NCBI RefSeq assembly: GCF_003925875.1 | Contig: NZ_AP019309.1 | Span: 2,356,001 to 2,420,000 of the forward strand | DNA length: 64,000 bases | Origin: Intestinibaculum porci | Lineage (GTDB): Bacteria; Bacillota_I; Bacilli_A; Erysipelotrichales; Coprobacillaceae | Reading direction: 5' to 3' | Shown: positions 1-8,576 of the stretch, in pieces | Layout of the letters: the number at the start of each line of letters is the position of its first letter | Position numbering within the stretch: position 1 is the first letter of the stretch | Position numbers and translations under genes: made by a program | Notes under the pieces: model-generated | The model's database searches: none | What the model saw: the letters and a program-made list of their open reading frames with translations, nothing else | What the model was told of the DNA's origin: nothing

Positions 1-816
1 ATTGACTGATGCAGCCATTTTCTCAATTGTGCCACTATCTTTCTGATGCACAACTTTGAAATCCTGTCCATCTAAACTCTTGTTTAACGTCATACTAACA
101 TGAACGGCATTCGCATCCGCTGGCTGTAATTCCTTACCATCTTTAAAGAAAGAAATATCAGCCCCAATAGCATCAGTAATGACTTTGTCATCTTTCACTG
201 TCTTCTTTGCAATATTTTTAGCGACAGTTGAGCTAACGGGAGTCACTTTCATTTCCGTGCCATTTGGGAATACGTTTGCATCCACACTAGCTGTTACTTT
301 TAACTGACTCGTTGAACCAGTAAAAGTCTGTGCCGGCATCGCATTTTCTGCAGCTTTCTTTTCTGCCTCAGCTTTTTCCGCTGCTTCTTTCTCAGCTTTT
401 GCCTTTTCTTCAGCGGCTTTCTTTTCAGCTGCTGCTTTTTCCTGTGCAGCTTTCTTCTCTGCTTCAGCTTTTTCCGCCGCTTCTTTTTCGGCTTTAGCTT
501 TTTCTTCAGCGGCCTTTTGTGCTGCCGACGGGTCCTCACCACTTGACTTATTGGCATCTGTTTTTTCTTCAACTTTTGTTGATTCAGTTGCCTCATTCGA
601 AGCAGGAGGAGATTCTTCATTGGTTTGACTTGTATTTGCATTATTATTTTCTGTTTCTGCTGTTACTGAGTTTTGATCAGAAACAGCAGTTGTTGTAGGC
701 TCTGAAGATACTGTCTCGCCTTGTGCAAATACACTCATTTGCATCATGGAAAAGACCATTGTCATCGCTACAACGTAGGAAACAGTTTTACGAGCAAATC
801 GTTTCATCCTGTCCAT
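1..816 (-). CDS. Surface protein, N-terminal part (runs off window)
   Basis: The frame stays open from an ATG at 816 to the window edge, giving 272 residues of a longer protein. AAGGAGG precedes the start. Residues 1-31 look like a signal peptide (basic MDRMKRF start, hydrophobic core, ending near VFAQG). An acidic Ser/Thr/Asn-rich stretch follows to about residue 80. Next comes an Ala/Glu/Lys heptad-like repeat (AAEEKAKAEKEAAEKAEAEKK type) to about residue 155, probably a long helix or coiled coil. The last part resembles the repeat domains of large Firmicute surface proteins (VFPNGTEMKVTPV motif). The function is unknown; adhesin or cell-wall protein is inferred from architecture. The missing C-terminus would show whether it has a sortase signal. 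Confidence 0.75.
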   Translation of the reverse strand, partial: MDRMKRFARKTVSYVVAMTMVFSMMQMSVFAQGETVSSEPTTTAVSDQNSVTAETENNNANTSQTNEESPPASNEATESTKVEEKTDANKSSGEDPSAAQKAAEEKAKAEKEAAEKAEAEKKAAQEKAAAEKKAAEEKAKAEKEAAEKAEAEKKAAENAMPAQTFTGSTSQLKVTASVDANVFPNGTEMKVTPVSSTVAKNIAKKTVKDDKVITDAIGADISFFKDGKELQPADANAVHVSMTLNKSLDGQDFKVVHQKDSGTIEKMAASVN

Positions 817-1237
817 AAATTTTCCTCCTTCTTATTGTCCCAGGTGAATGTATACGCTTTCACCCTATTACAACTTAAAGTATAGTAACACGCAGTCACA
901 TAGCAGTCACAAAGTGAGGAAATATTTATTTTTTTAGAGCTTTTGGCATTTAAGATGAAACATCTTTTATCATCTATATCGTTATTGTTCTATTTTCTTA
1001 TTTTTATTGTTATAATAGCTATATTTAGTTAATATCCAAGTAAACCGATAGGCTTTATATATTTCATTTCACTTACGTTTCTATTTCTAAAGATACTAGT
1101 ATAGTTAATATCGTGTGACTCATCTTTTTGGGTGATACTCCAGTATGCGATATTTTTATACAAAGTCGTAGAAATTGTTAAAACGGTTACAAAAAGGTGT
1201 ATAATAGTCACATGGATTTAAAGAAAGAAGGAATATT
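817..1237. other. Intergenic, AT-rich
   Basis: No convincing gene is seen. It separates two divergent genes. A TATAAT at 1200-1205 with TTGTTA at 1175-1180 (19-bp spacing, longer than ideal) may be the promoter of the plus-strand gene that starts at 1238. A 60-codon minus-strand frame at 1029-1211 has no ribosome-binding site or recognisable content. Confidence 0.4.
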
Positions 1238-2030
1238 ATGAAATTTATGACTTTAGGAATGGGAGTACTTTCCGCTGCAATGATCTTTACAACCATTGCA
1301 CCAGTACATGCAGCTACAAAAACTATGTACTTAGTAGATCACTATAAAGGATAGAAGCAATTTTCCGGATAAAAAAATCTCTTATAATAAAAACGGATTA
1401 ATCGCAACTATAAAAGAAACAGGTGATGAAGGAACAGATGAAGCTTATAATGTCAGCTATGTCCAAAATTTAACTTATAAAAATAACCGTATTATAAAAT
1501 CATTTATTAAAGCCACTGAAAACGTAACAAAAGTGGCTACCCCTACTTATAAGGGATCAAAATTAAACAAGCTTACTTATATTTATAAGGGATATGGTAT
1601 AACCACAAAAGGAACTGTAACATATAAGTATAAAGGAAGAAATATTGTAAAAAGAACGGAAATCTCGAAAGATTCAGATTCAAAGAAAGCAGAAAAAGAA
1701 GTTGAAAAGAACACTTATAAAAACGGTTTACTTGTAAAAAGTGGCTACTTTACTTTTAAATATGATGCAAAAGGTAATATCATTTATAAATATCCAGTGT
1801 ATATCGGTGATGATTCTGCTAGTATTACTCTTAAAAACAAATACAGCAATGGATTATTAAAATCTTCCACTGCTGTAAAATATAACAACTACGATAGTGA
1901 AAATAAAACGCCCGTATTAACTGTTACCTATAAGAAGGTTAGAGTCAATGCTTCCCTTGCCAAAAAAGTGAAAGCTCAGCAAGCTTGGATCCTAAGAGGG
2001 CATGGTGATGATTCAATCTATAATTGCTAA
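1238..2030 (+). pseudogene. Secreted YD-repeat-like protein, frameshifted
   Basis: An ATG at 1238 with AAGAAGGA upstream starts a clear signal peptide (cleavage near VHAATK). The frame stops at TAG 1352-1354 after 38 codons. The next frame is open from 1353 to 2030 and continues with the same kind of sequence: short repeated units such as YNKNGL, YKGRNI, YKNGLL and YDAKGNI, resembling YD/RHS-like repeats of Firmicute lipoproteins. Removing one G from the GG at about 1349-1350 fuses the two frames into one protein of about 263 residues (YKDRSNF across the join). I therefore read it as a gene broken by a single-base insertion, or a sequencing error. The function of the intact protein is unknown. 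Confidence 0.7.
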
Positions 2031-2060
2031 AAATAGATCGGCTGCTGTGCCGATCTATTT
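2031..2060. terminator. Perfect 12-bp stem hairpin
   Basis: AAATAGATCGGC pairs perfectly with GCCGATCTATTT around a 6-nt loop. It starts directly after the stop codon of the upstream secreted-protein gene. There is no long T-run, but position and symmetry suggest an end-of-transcript hairpin. Confidence 0.6.
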
Positions 2061-2231
2061 GCCTTTTAGAAAAGGTAATTCTTATAAACGTTTAGTATGA
2101 TCAGAAAGAGCTTTGCTAAAGAAATACTCATGGCTTTTGATTCTTCATTCAAAGTCTTGCGAGCACTTTATAATACACTCTCCAATCGCGTTTTTAAATT
2201 CTAACATACATCCATAAATGAACTCATACGC

Positions 2232-2255
2232 AAAAAATGGAGTCATGTGACTCCA
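2232..2255 (-). terminator. Rho-independent terminator of cupin gene
   Basis: On the minus strand TGGAGT and ACTCCA form a stem followed by six T residues, just after the cupin stop codon. Confidence 0.75.
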
Positions 2256-2894
2256 CTAATCAGCTAATTCAATGAGTAAGGCCATCTTGAATTGATGATC
2301 GGCTGTGACAGCGTGACGACCATTGTGATCGAACTTAAAGTTTTCACCCGCATGAATACGGTGTTCAACACCTTCATAAGTAATGATGGCTTCACCATCT
2401 AAGGCAAAGATTAAAGCATCGCCTGGGGCAGCGTGTTCGCTTAAACCAGTACCGGCATCAAAACTCATAATGACAAACTTCGTTGTTTCGTTATTGATGA
2501 TATCTCTGTTAATAATCTTTCCTTCCTGATAAGGTACTAAATCTTTTAAGGCCATTACCTGACCTGCGGTTACTGCATTCATGGTTTCTCCTCCTTCACA
2601 TTCGACATAAATGGCTTCTTCTTTGGCGACCACGCCAATTGGTGTATGAAGCGGTACAGAGTATAAATCTCCTTCATGAAGTGTCGCAATCACTTCATGA
2701 TGATTGGTCACTTCCATGATGCCTTTCATCATCAGCCATAATTTAGGACGGGCATAGGTTTCTTCACTGATGCTTGTCTCTGGGGCTAATGAGAATGTAT
2801 ATAACTGATCATTTTCCTTGCTGGAAATGGTACATCCGGGAACACTCGGATTATTCTCTGCAATGGAAAAGACTTTTCCTGCTTGACTTTTCAT
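2256..2894 (-). CDS. Two-domain cupin protein
   Basis: This 212-residue soluble protein has two cupin-like halves. The first (about residues 30-110) includes LHEGDLYSVPLHTPIGV; the second (about 135-210) includes GDALIFALDGEAIITYEG and IHAGENFKFDHNGRHAV. Each half has the GD...G and P/H-type turns of the double-stranded beta-helix. I chose the ATG at 2894 because GGAGGAG lies 5-6 nt upstream; an ATG 13 codons earlier has no such site. Cupins bind metals, sugars or small ligands, and this one could be a sensor or isomerase; the substrate cannot be told. It is monocistronic with its own terminator. Confidence 0.8.
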   Translation of the reverse strand: MKSQAGKVFSIAENNPSVPGCTISSKENDQLYTFSLAPETSISEETYARPKLWLMMKGIMEVTNHHEVIATLHEGDLYSVPLHTPIGVVAKEEAIYVECEGGETMNAVTAGQVMALKDLVPYQEGKIINRDIINNETTKFVIMSFDAGTGLSEHAAPGDALIFALDGEAIITYEGVEHRIHAGENFKFDHNGRHAVTADHQFKMALLIELAD

Positions 2895-2965
2895 AGGTAT
2901 CTCCTCCTTGGTTCCAAGATTATCACATTTCATATAAAGAAAATGTTCTTAGGACCACAAATCTG

Positions 2966-4057
2966 CTAAGAAACCGTTATTAGACATTTTTGCGAAGCCG
3001 TATAACCGTTATAAAAAGCGGTAATTTCTGCCGTGCCTTTACCTACTGTTGTTGCTAAGCCATTGCCATCAACGGTTACGACATTCGGATTTGATGATGT
3101 ATACGTCCACTTAATATCACTATGGGCATACTGGACAAAACACTGCACTGTTTTTCCGATTTTTGAGGTTGTTATCGTACCTGGCTGCATGAGCGGCTGC
3201 TGGGTTGTAAAATCATAAGCGCGCACGGCTGATAAATTGTCTTCATTTGTTGCGGTTAATGTAATGGTATAATGAGCGACCTGATTGACTTTAAAAGTGA
3301 TATTGTGCGCATTGTTTTGGGCAATGATCGTGCCATCATCTAAAGTGACTTTCATGCTATAAGCAGTCTTATCGTTAGCATGATCAACTTTGCCCTGCAC
3401 TGTCACTTCATCACCTAATAAGATGTTTTTCTTACTTGCTGTCATGGCTGTAATATCTGGTGACTGCATTGTGCGAGAAGCCGTATCAGACGTTGTCGCT
3501 GCTGGCGCTGTTGATGTATTTTGACTGGTGACTTGCAAAGTGGCTTTTTTCACCGTCTTCTTATTGTGCTGATCTTTGGCCGTAACTTCTAAAGTATAGT
3601 TCCCGCTGCCTTTGATTGAAAAGGATGCTGATTTTGCTTTCGTATACTTTGTCAACGTTACTTTCTTGCCCTGATAGTGATAAGCATACTGATACTTTGT
3701 GCGACCAAAGCCGCCTTTTGCGGTTGTCTTGATGACAATCTTCTGTTCAACCACTGAAGCGGTAAAATTGAGCTTTAAAGGACGCACTACCTGAACAAGG
3801 CAGCGATAAGTTTTCTTGCCGGCTTTCGCTGTAATCGTCGCTTTCCCGGCCTTATGCGCTTGAACAACGCCTTTTTTCACTGAGATCGCTTTATTTGTCG
3901 ATGACCATTTGATCTTCTTTGCACCTTTCACTTTTAAAGTTGCTTTCTCACCAGTATAAAGATACAGTTTGGTCTTATTTAATCCGCTTTTGGCGTAAAC
4001 GTTACTCATAGAAAGGACCATACCGGCAGTGATAACCATTTGTAATATTTTTTTCAT
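2966..4057 (-). CDS. Secreted BIG_2 domain protein, candidate GtfAB substrate
   Basis: The 363-residue product has a signal peptide (1-22, ending SNVYA). A Lys-rich bacterial Ig-like (BIG_2) domain follows at about 25-90 (WSSTNKAISVKKGVVQAHKAGKATITAKAG). Then come a beta-rich domain to about 178, a Ser/Thr/Ala-rich linker at about 180-205 (SQNTSTAPAATTSDTASRTM), another Ig-like region, and a C-terminal BIG_2-type repeat ending NGYTASQKCLITVS. There is no membrane anchor or sortase signal. It starts 2 nt after the gtfB stop, so the pair is probably translationally coupled. That placement and the Ser/Thr linker make it a candidate for O-glycosylation by GtfA/GtfB; this is inference. Confidence 0.8.
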   Translation of the reverse strand: MKKILQMVITAGMVLSMSNVYAKSGLNKTKLYLYTGEKATLKVKGAKKIKWSSTNKAISVKKGVVQAHKAGKATITAKAGKKTYRCLVQVVRPLKLNFTASVVEQKIVIKTTAKGGFGRTKYQYAYHYQGKKVTLTKYTKAKSASFSIKGSGNYTLEVTAKDQHNKKTVKKATLQVTSQNTSTAPAATTSDTASRTMQSPDITAMTASKKNILLGDEVTVQGKVDHANDKTAYSMKVTLDDGTIIAQNNAHNITFKVNQVAHYTITLTATNEDNLSAVRAYDFTTQQPLMQPGTITTSKIGKTVQCFVQYAHSDIKWTYTSSNPNVVTVDGNGLATTVGKGTAEITAFYNGYTASQKCLITVS

Positions 4058-4059
4058 AA

Positions 4060-5382
4060 TTATAATTCTCCTAACATATGTTGATAATCTTCTTTTATTG
4101 ACGCGAAAGCATTGCTTTCCTGTTTTTCTAATTCATGTTGATAAGTTGTTTCATCTATCTGATTTAAGAGATGAACAAGCTCATCAACCTGATCTTTCGT
4201 ATAGATATGTGATTTTTCAATATAAGTGTGATCATGTAAGGTTTCTTCAAAGCCATAAATGACCTGATGATGAACAAATGCTTCTCTGAGGCTATTAAGA
4301 ATTTCATTGGCATAGTTGATATCTAAATAAAGACCGCATGTTTCAAAGAGTTTTTTCACATTATGTTCTTTGATATTAGGATAGAGATGGACATGATCAT
4401 AAGCGCCTAATGATAAGAGCTTGCTTGACATTTCAGTAATAGCCCCAATATAAAACTGGATATGAGGGCATCCTTTGATGATTGTCTCAATACTTTCAAG
4501 CTGATCAGAATTGGTCATAATTAATGCTTTATTATAATCAGGTGATGTCTCACTAAAGTGATAGATAAAGCCTAATGGGTCAATTAATTCTGATGAAACC
4601 CCCATAGCTAATAATTTCTGATAAGCATCACGGCGTTGGACAATGATATGGGATGTCCGATTACTGCGGCCTTGAATAATAGCCTGCATATTCCCCGGAA
4701 TGGTCTCCTTGATCTCCTCCTGCCAGAATAACAGATCTGGTTTGGTATCTAACGTCAGCATTGATTCAGAGAGGAAGAATGGTAAGGATAATGAGTTATA
4801 AACAATGCGTTCATGATCTAAGCCTAAGTCATGAATCATTGCTTTCACAAAATCAATCTTATTTTTATAAATGTACATTTTCCCCTGCTTGTTTAAGATG
4901 ATATCTCCGGTCATGAAATTCTCTACAATGACTTCTGCACCATGGACATCATAATACGTTTTGACAGTGCGATGATTATGTGCATCAAAACTGGTCTGGG
5001 CAAAGCGATGACCATAGACATCATAATGATCACTAGCGATCACCTGACCATTTGGTGATAAGTGATCAATAATCTTGATATAACGTTTACGTTTGGGTGA
5101 AGCATAGAAAATGCGGCCACGTAAGATCGCTCCATCATAAATTTCACCAGAAGAAGCGGTGCCTCGCACTTCATAAAAAGGCGGTAAGGCGACTCTATTG
5201 AAATAAAGCGGTAAACGCTGCTTCGTGGTATCACGGGTATAAAGATTATAAGGGGAAAGCACATCTTCCGGTAAAAAGCCATCATCATGAAAAGCAATGG
5301 CGGTAAAATCATAGCCCGCTGCTTTTAAGGACTGATAGAGATCATGGGACGAAGTATCAAAGTCTTCAAATAAATAAATCAT
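4060..5382 (-). CDS. gtfB: Accessory-Sec type glycosyltransferase stabiliser GtfB
   Basis: The 440-residue product resembles GtfB of the SRR-adhesin O-glycosylation system. GtfB is a GT-B-fold partner without its own transfer activity that recognises the acceptor protein and activates GtfA. Seen here are the N-terminal extended beta-sheet region (MIYLFEDFDTSSHDLYQSLK, YDVYGHRFAQTSF, MYIYKNKIDFVK) and a degenerate GT-B C-terminal half (YNKALIMTNSDQLESIE, FYIGAITEMS, HLYPNI). The ATG at 5382 overlaps the gtfA stop as ATGA, with GGAGG 7 nt upstream, so an upstream in-frame ATG was rejected. It acts in the cytoplasm with GtfA. No secA2, secY2 or asp genes were seen nearby. Confidence 0.82.
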   Translation of the reverse strand: MIYLFEDFDTSSHDLYQSLKAAGYDFTAIAFHDDGFLPEDVLSPYNLYTRDTTKQRLPLYFNRVALPPFYEVRGTASSGEIYDGAILRGRIFYASPKRKRYIKIIDHLSPNGQVIASDHYDVYGHRFAQTSFDAHNHRTVKTYYDVHGAEVIVENFMTGDIILNKQGKMYIYKNKIDFVKAMIHDLGLDHERIVYNSLSLPFFLSESMLTLDTKPDLLFWQEEIKETIPGNMQAIIQGRSNRTSHIIVQRRDAYQKLLAMGVSSELIDPLGFIYHFSETSPDYNKALIMTNSDQLESIETIIKGCPHIQFYIGAITEMSSKLLSLGAYDHVHLYPNIKEHNVKKLFETCGLYLDINYANEILNSLREAFVHHQVIYGFEETLHDHTYIEKSHIYTKDQVDELVHLLNQIDETTYQHELEKQESNAFASIKEDYQHMLGEL

Positions 5383-6875
5383 TGTACATCCTCCAATAGT
5401 TCTGCCCACATTTTCTGGACGTTTTCATCAAGATAGTCTTTCGCAATGGCATAGGAAACATCAGCCATCGCCGCAAAATCATCACGTTTGGCTAAGGCTA
5501 TAATGGCCTCTGACAGCTTTAAGACAAGACTGTGTTTGTCTTCATCATCGCCTTTTTCAATCAGGTAGCCGTTTTGTCCTTCTTTCACAAAAGTGGTATT
5601 GCCATAAGTGACATCAAAGCCAATAATCGGTAAGCCGGAACCGACCGCTTCTAAGAGCGTTAAGCCGAATCCTTCGGAGCCTGAGGCCGATAAATAGCCT
5701 TCATAGTTTTTGAAAACTTCATCTAATTTCTGATGACCTTTCATGGTGATATACGATGAGGCATTGTGCTCCTTGATCGTCTTTTCAATAAGCTCCACTT
5801 CTCCGCCACGACCATATATATCAAAGGTGATATCTGTAATAACTTCATGCGCTAAAGCGACGGCTTCAACGAGATAATCGACATGTTTTTCACTTGCTAA
5901 ACGAGAAGCGGTCATATAGGCATGATGCCGACGTTCAGGATTATGTTTGAGTTCACTGATTGAACCAACCGGAATCGTGACGATCCGCGGTGTCGCCTGA
6001 TAGTAATGGGCAAACTGCTCTCTGAGGGTCTTAGCTTGAAGACGCGTTGAGGCAATATAGAAGTCGACATATTGATACTGATCAAAACTGTATTCATAAT
6101 AATTATTCCAGAGGATATTATATTCATCCATCAGGTCTTCATTAAAGTGTTCCGCATGAATGACTACGCCTACTTTCGCCTGACCACGATTTTTGAGTAA
6201 GGCCCCTTCCATGCCGGTGGAACGATCAATAATCATGACATCGCCCTTTTGAAAATTAAGACAGGAAAGGAAATAGCCAATGAAATCTTCTTTATTGAAG
6301 AAAAACTGTGGTCCTACACGATAAGTAACATTCTCGCCATCGATCATTTCTTCTAAGGCAATGGTGCCATTTTTATTCAACCAGCAGCGACGATACAGAT
6401 AAGCTTTATTATCTTTAGGCGCATAATACTCGGTAAAGAGACGATCATATGTGAAATAATCTTTACGAATGAGTTTCCCGCGAGAAACGTATTCCACGCG
6501 ATGAATAAAGTGAGAATGGGGTCTTACTAAATACGCGGTATAGAAGCGTTCATCGGGAAAGGTATAGACGATCCGATCTTCTCTTTCCTCCTTTTGATAA
6601 TCACTGCGATCAAAAGTGCTTTCTAACACTTGCGCAGTATATGTGGTAGGCGCAATTTCCTGATCGGTAAAGTACTGATAAAGCCAAATGACTTCGTCAT
6701 CACGTAATCCGATATTACGCGTCATATGTTCAATATTTTCATACTGGAACATATCCATAAAGATAAACTTAGCGTTCTGATGAATTTTTCTTAAGACTTT
6801 GGCCCGGTAAGCCTGGGCGTATTCAACGCCGCTAGAAGCCCAGCCAATGCCTAAATTAATATTGTATATTGTCAT
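5379..6875 (-). CDS. gtfA: O-GlcNAc-type protein glycosyltransferase GtfA
   Basis: The 498-residue GT4-family enzyme matches GtfA, which transfers GlcNAc from UDP-GlcNAc to Ser/Thr of serine-rich surface proteins. The N-terminus (MTIYNINLGIGWASSGVEYAQAYR) is characteristic, followed by the extended beta-sheet domain and a GT-B catalytic half. The donor-binding motif GSEGFGLTLLEA (E-x7-E) lies near residue 400, with GRGGEVELIE before it. AGGAGG lies 5 nt upstream of the ATG. It is the first gene of the gtfA-gtfB-BIG_2 operon. In streptococci these genes sit in an accessory Sec locus; here the pair stands without visible accSec genes or an SRR adhesin. Confidence 0.87.
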   Translation of the reverse strand: MTIYNINLGIGWASSGVEYAQAYRAKVLRKIHQNAKFIFMDMFQYENIEHMTRNIGLRDDEVIWLYQYFTDQEIAPTTYTAQVLESTFDRSDYQKEEREDRIVYTFPDERFYTAYLVRPHSHFIHRVEYVSRGKLIRKDYFTYDRLFTEYYAPKDNKAYLYRRCWLNKNGTIALEEMIDGENVTYRVGPQFFFNKEDFIGYFLSCLNFQKGDVMIIDRSTGMEGALLKNRGQAKVGVVIHAEHFNEDLMDEYNILWNNYYEYSFDQYQYVDFYIASTRLQAKTLREQFAHYYQATPRIVTIPVGSISELKHNPERRHHAYMTASRLASEKHVDYLVEAVALAHEVITDITFDIYGRGGEVELIEKTIKEHNASSYITMKGHQKLDEVFKNYEGYLSASGSEGFGLTLLEAVGSGLPIIGFDVTYGNTTFVKEGQNGYLIEKGDDEDKHSLVLKLSEAIIALAKRDDFAAMADVSYAIAKDYLDENVQKMWAELLEDVQ

Positions 6876-7263
6876 AGCTCCTCCTAAGGTAATAATACAC
6901 GAAATGAATCACCACGCCTAAAATGACTTATGTTCATGATCACTGCAAAATCATCAAATACTTACATATTTAAAAAACCCTATTCTGCATATCCGATTTT
7001 ATATTCATCGATACTCATTGATTATTAGATATTTTATCGTTACACTCTTTTCATCAGTATTTAATAATGCCAATCAATATAATCAATGAGATCGTTTATA
7101 TTCTTTCCAGCAATAAGATTATTTTCCTCATTAACAGAATGTCTAGTACAGCTGACTATAAGTGAAAAAACAATTATTGTAATCATTAGATTCCAATGTT
7201 ACTTCCATTTTACGCTTAATCTTGATCTTATTCCAAAACAAAATACTTCACTCAATAAAAAAA
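6876..7263. other. Intergenic, AT-rich
   Basis: Very AT-rich spacer upstream of gtfA. It must hold the gtfA promoter, but no clear -35/-10 pair stands out. The small plus-strand frame at 7086-7283 lacks a ribosome-binding site and coding character. Confidence 0.35.
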
Positions 7264-7281
7264 GACATCCGAAGATGCCTT
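7253..7281 (-). terminator. UUCG-loop terminator
   Basis: On the minus strand AGGCATC-TTCG-GATGTCT forms a stem with a stable UUCG tetraloop, followed by seven T residues. It ends the zinc-ribbon protein gene and overlaps its last codons. Confidence 0.85.
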
Positions 7282-8431
7282 AAGCGAAACTGACTTCTGA
7301 GAGGCAGGTATCATGATAACTGCTGCCGCGATATACAGAGACGATTTTGATGGTAATCTTTTTCGTCTTATGGACCTTATAGAAGGTCAGTTTCTGTTGA
7401 CGATTATAATAATCATTTAAAGTACGGAATTCTTTGCCATCATCGAAGATGAAGTAACAAGATTTCACGCGGTTATTGCGATAGTAAATGGAATAGCTCT
7501 TATCATAGCCATTGTAGATGCTCGTTGAAGTGACCTTAGACTTTTGTTTAAGGGTAAAAGTAACGGTTTCCCCAATCCCATCACCATCAGCGCCTTCGTT
7601 CCAGGCAGTTGTCGGATCCCCATCGGTTAAGACAGAGGGACTATAGTTAAAACGGCTGCTCTGGAGTGTTGAAGAAGCTGCAACTGAAGCGATCGTTGGC
7701 GTTGAAGAAATTGTCTTCTTCGCTTTATTCGTCGTTGTTTTGGTAGACGTTTCGGTTGTAGTTGTCGAAGTACTTTTCTTCTTTGACATAAGAATACCGC
7801 CAAAGATCAATGCCACGACTAAGACTAAGCCTAAGACTTTAAACGGAATGAGACGAATGCTGCGACGTGGCTTCACCTCGATGGGATCGCCAGGATGATA
7901 GATTTTCGTGGCTTCTTTATCCTGATCATAATCTTCTTCATCACGATCCATAACAAAGCTTTTGACCTTATGTTTGAGGCCCTGCCGATTTTCTCGCGTT
8001 TCCTGATCCTCTTCTTCATGCTCATCTTTAGGCGGGAAGAGGTAATCTTTTAAACGCGCAAAATAAACTTTGAAACCGTGTTCTCTCGGTTCTTCAATAT
8101 CTTCGTAAGGTTCTTCTTCATCGAATGCGAAGCCCTGTTTGTTTTCCTGAGGCTCATCCTCTTCAAGATGAAAAGCTGTTTCTGGGGTTGTTTCCCGGTT
8201 ATAGAAATCCGTATGTTCTTGTGTATCAAAAGTTTCGGATTGCTCACTTTCGGGCTCTTCGTTTATATCTTCATGATAAATGTTCTTTTCAAAGAAGTCA
8301 TCGCTGCTTTCTTCTTCCTCACGCTGCAGTTTTTCAACGTATTCACGTTTACTGCGCTTAAGGGGCTGTCCACAATGTTCACAGACAAACGCTGAATCAG
8401 GATTATCTTCTCCACAATAAGGACATCTCAT
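7280..8431 (-). CDS. Zinc-ribbon membrane protein with C-terminal discoidin-like domain
   Basis: The 383-residue protein begins MRCPYCG with a zinc ribbon (Cys 3, 6, 17, 20). A long, strongly acidic, probably disordered segment runs to about residue 190. One membrane helix lies at about 195-216 (IPFKVLGLVLVVALIFGGIL), then a Thr/Ser/Lys linker. The C-terminal beta domain (about 245-383) has the pattern PSVLTDGDPTTAWNEGADGDGIGE seen in the discoidin-like domain that PGAP calls NADase-type glycan-binding. The zinc ribbon should be cytoplasmic and the beta domain outside. I chose ATG 8431 (AGGTGG upstream, typical zinc-ribbon start); an ATG at 8455 also has GGGAGG. The function is unknown; a wall-glycan sensor is a guess. 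Confidence 0.8.
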   Translation of the reverse strand: MRCPYCGEDNPDSAFVCEHCGQPLKRSKREYVEKLQREEEESSDDFFEKNIYHEDINEEPESEQSETFDTQEHTDFYNRETTPETAFHLEEDEPQENKQGFAFDEEEPYEDIEEPREHGFKVYFARLKDYLFPPKDEHEEEDQETRENRQGLKHKVKSFVMDRDEEDYDQDKEATKIYHPGDPIEVKPRRSIRLIPFKVLGLVLVVALIFGGILMSKKKSTSTTTTETSTKTTTNKAKKTISSTPTIASVAASSTLQSSRFNYSPSVLTDGDPTTAWNEGADGDGIGETVTFTLKQKSKVTSTSIYNGYDKSYSIYYRNNRVKSCYFIFDDGKEFRTLNDYYNRQQKLTFYKVHKTKKITIKIVSVYRGSSYHDTCLSEVSFA

Positions 8432-8576
8432 AGTTCCACCTGCTTTCTTGATCATTATCCTCCCTGATCTTGTAGAGATCATGGATTGGTCATGTGAAAT
8501 CACATGCACATGCCAATTATAATCAAATTCACAATGAATGATAGGATATGTAATTTATTTATCACATGAATAAGTT

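Noticed and set aside
300-641. 113-residue Lys/Arg-rich minus-strand frame
   Set aside because: It is a different frame of the Ala/Glu/Lys repeat in the surface protein ending at 816; its composition is an artefact.
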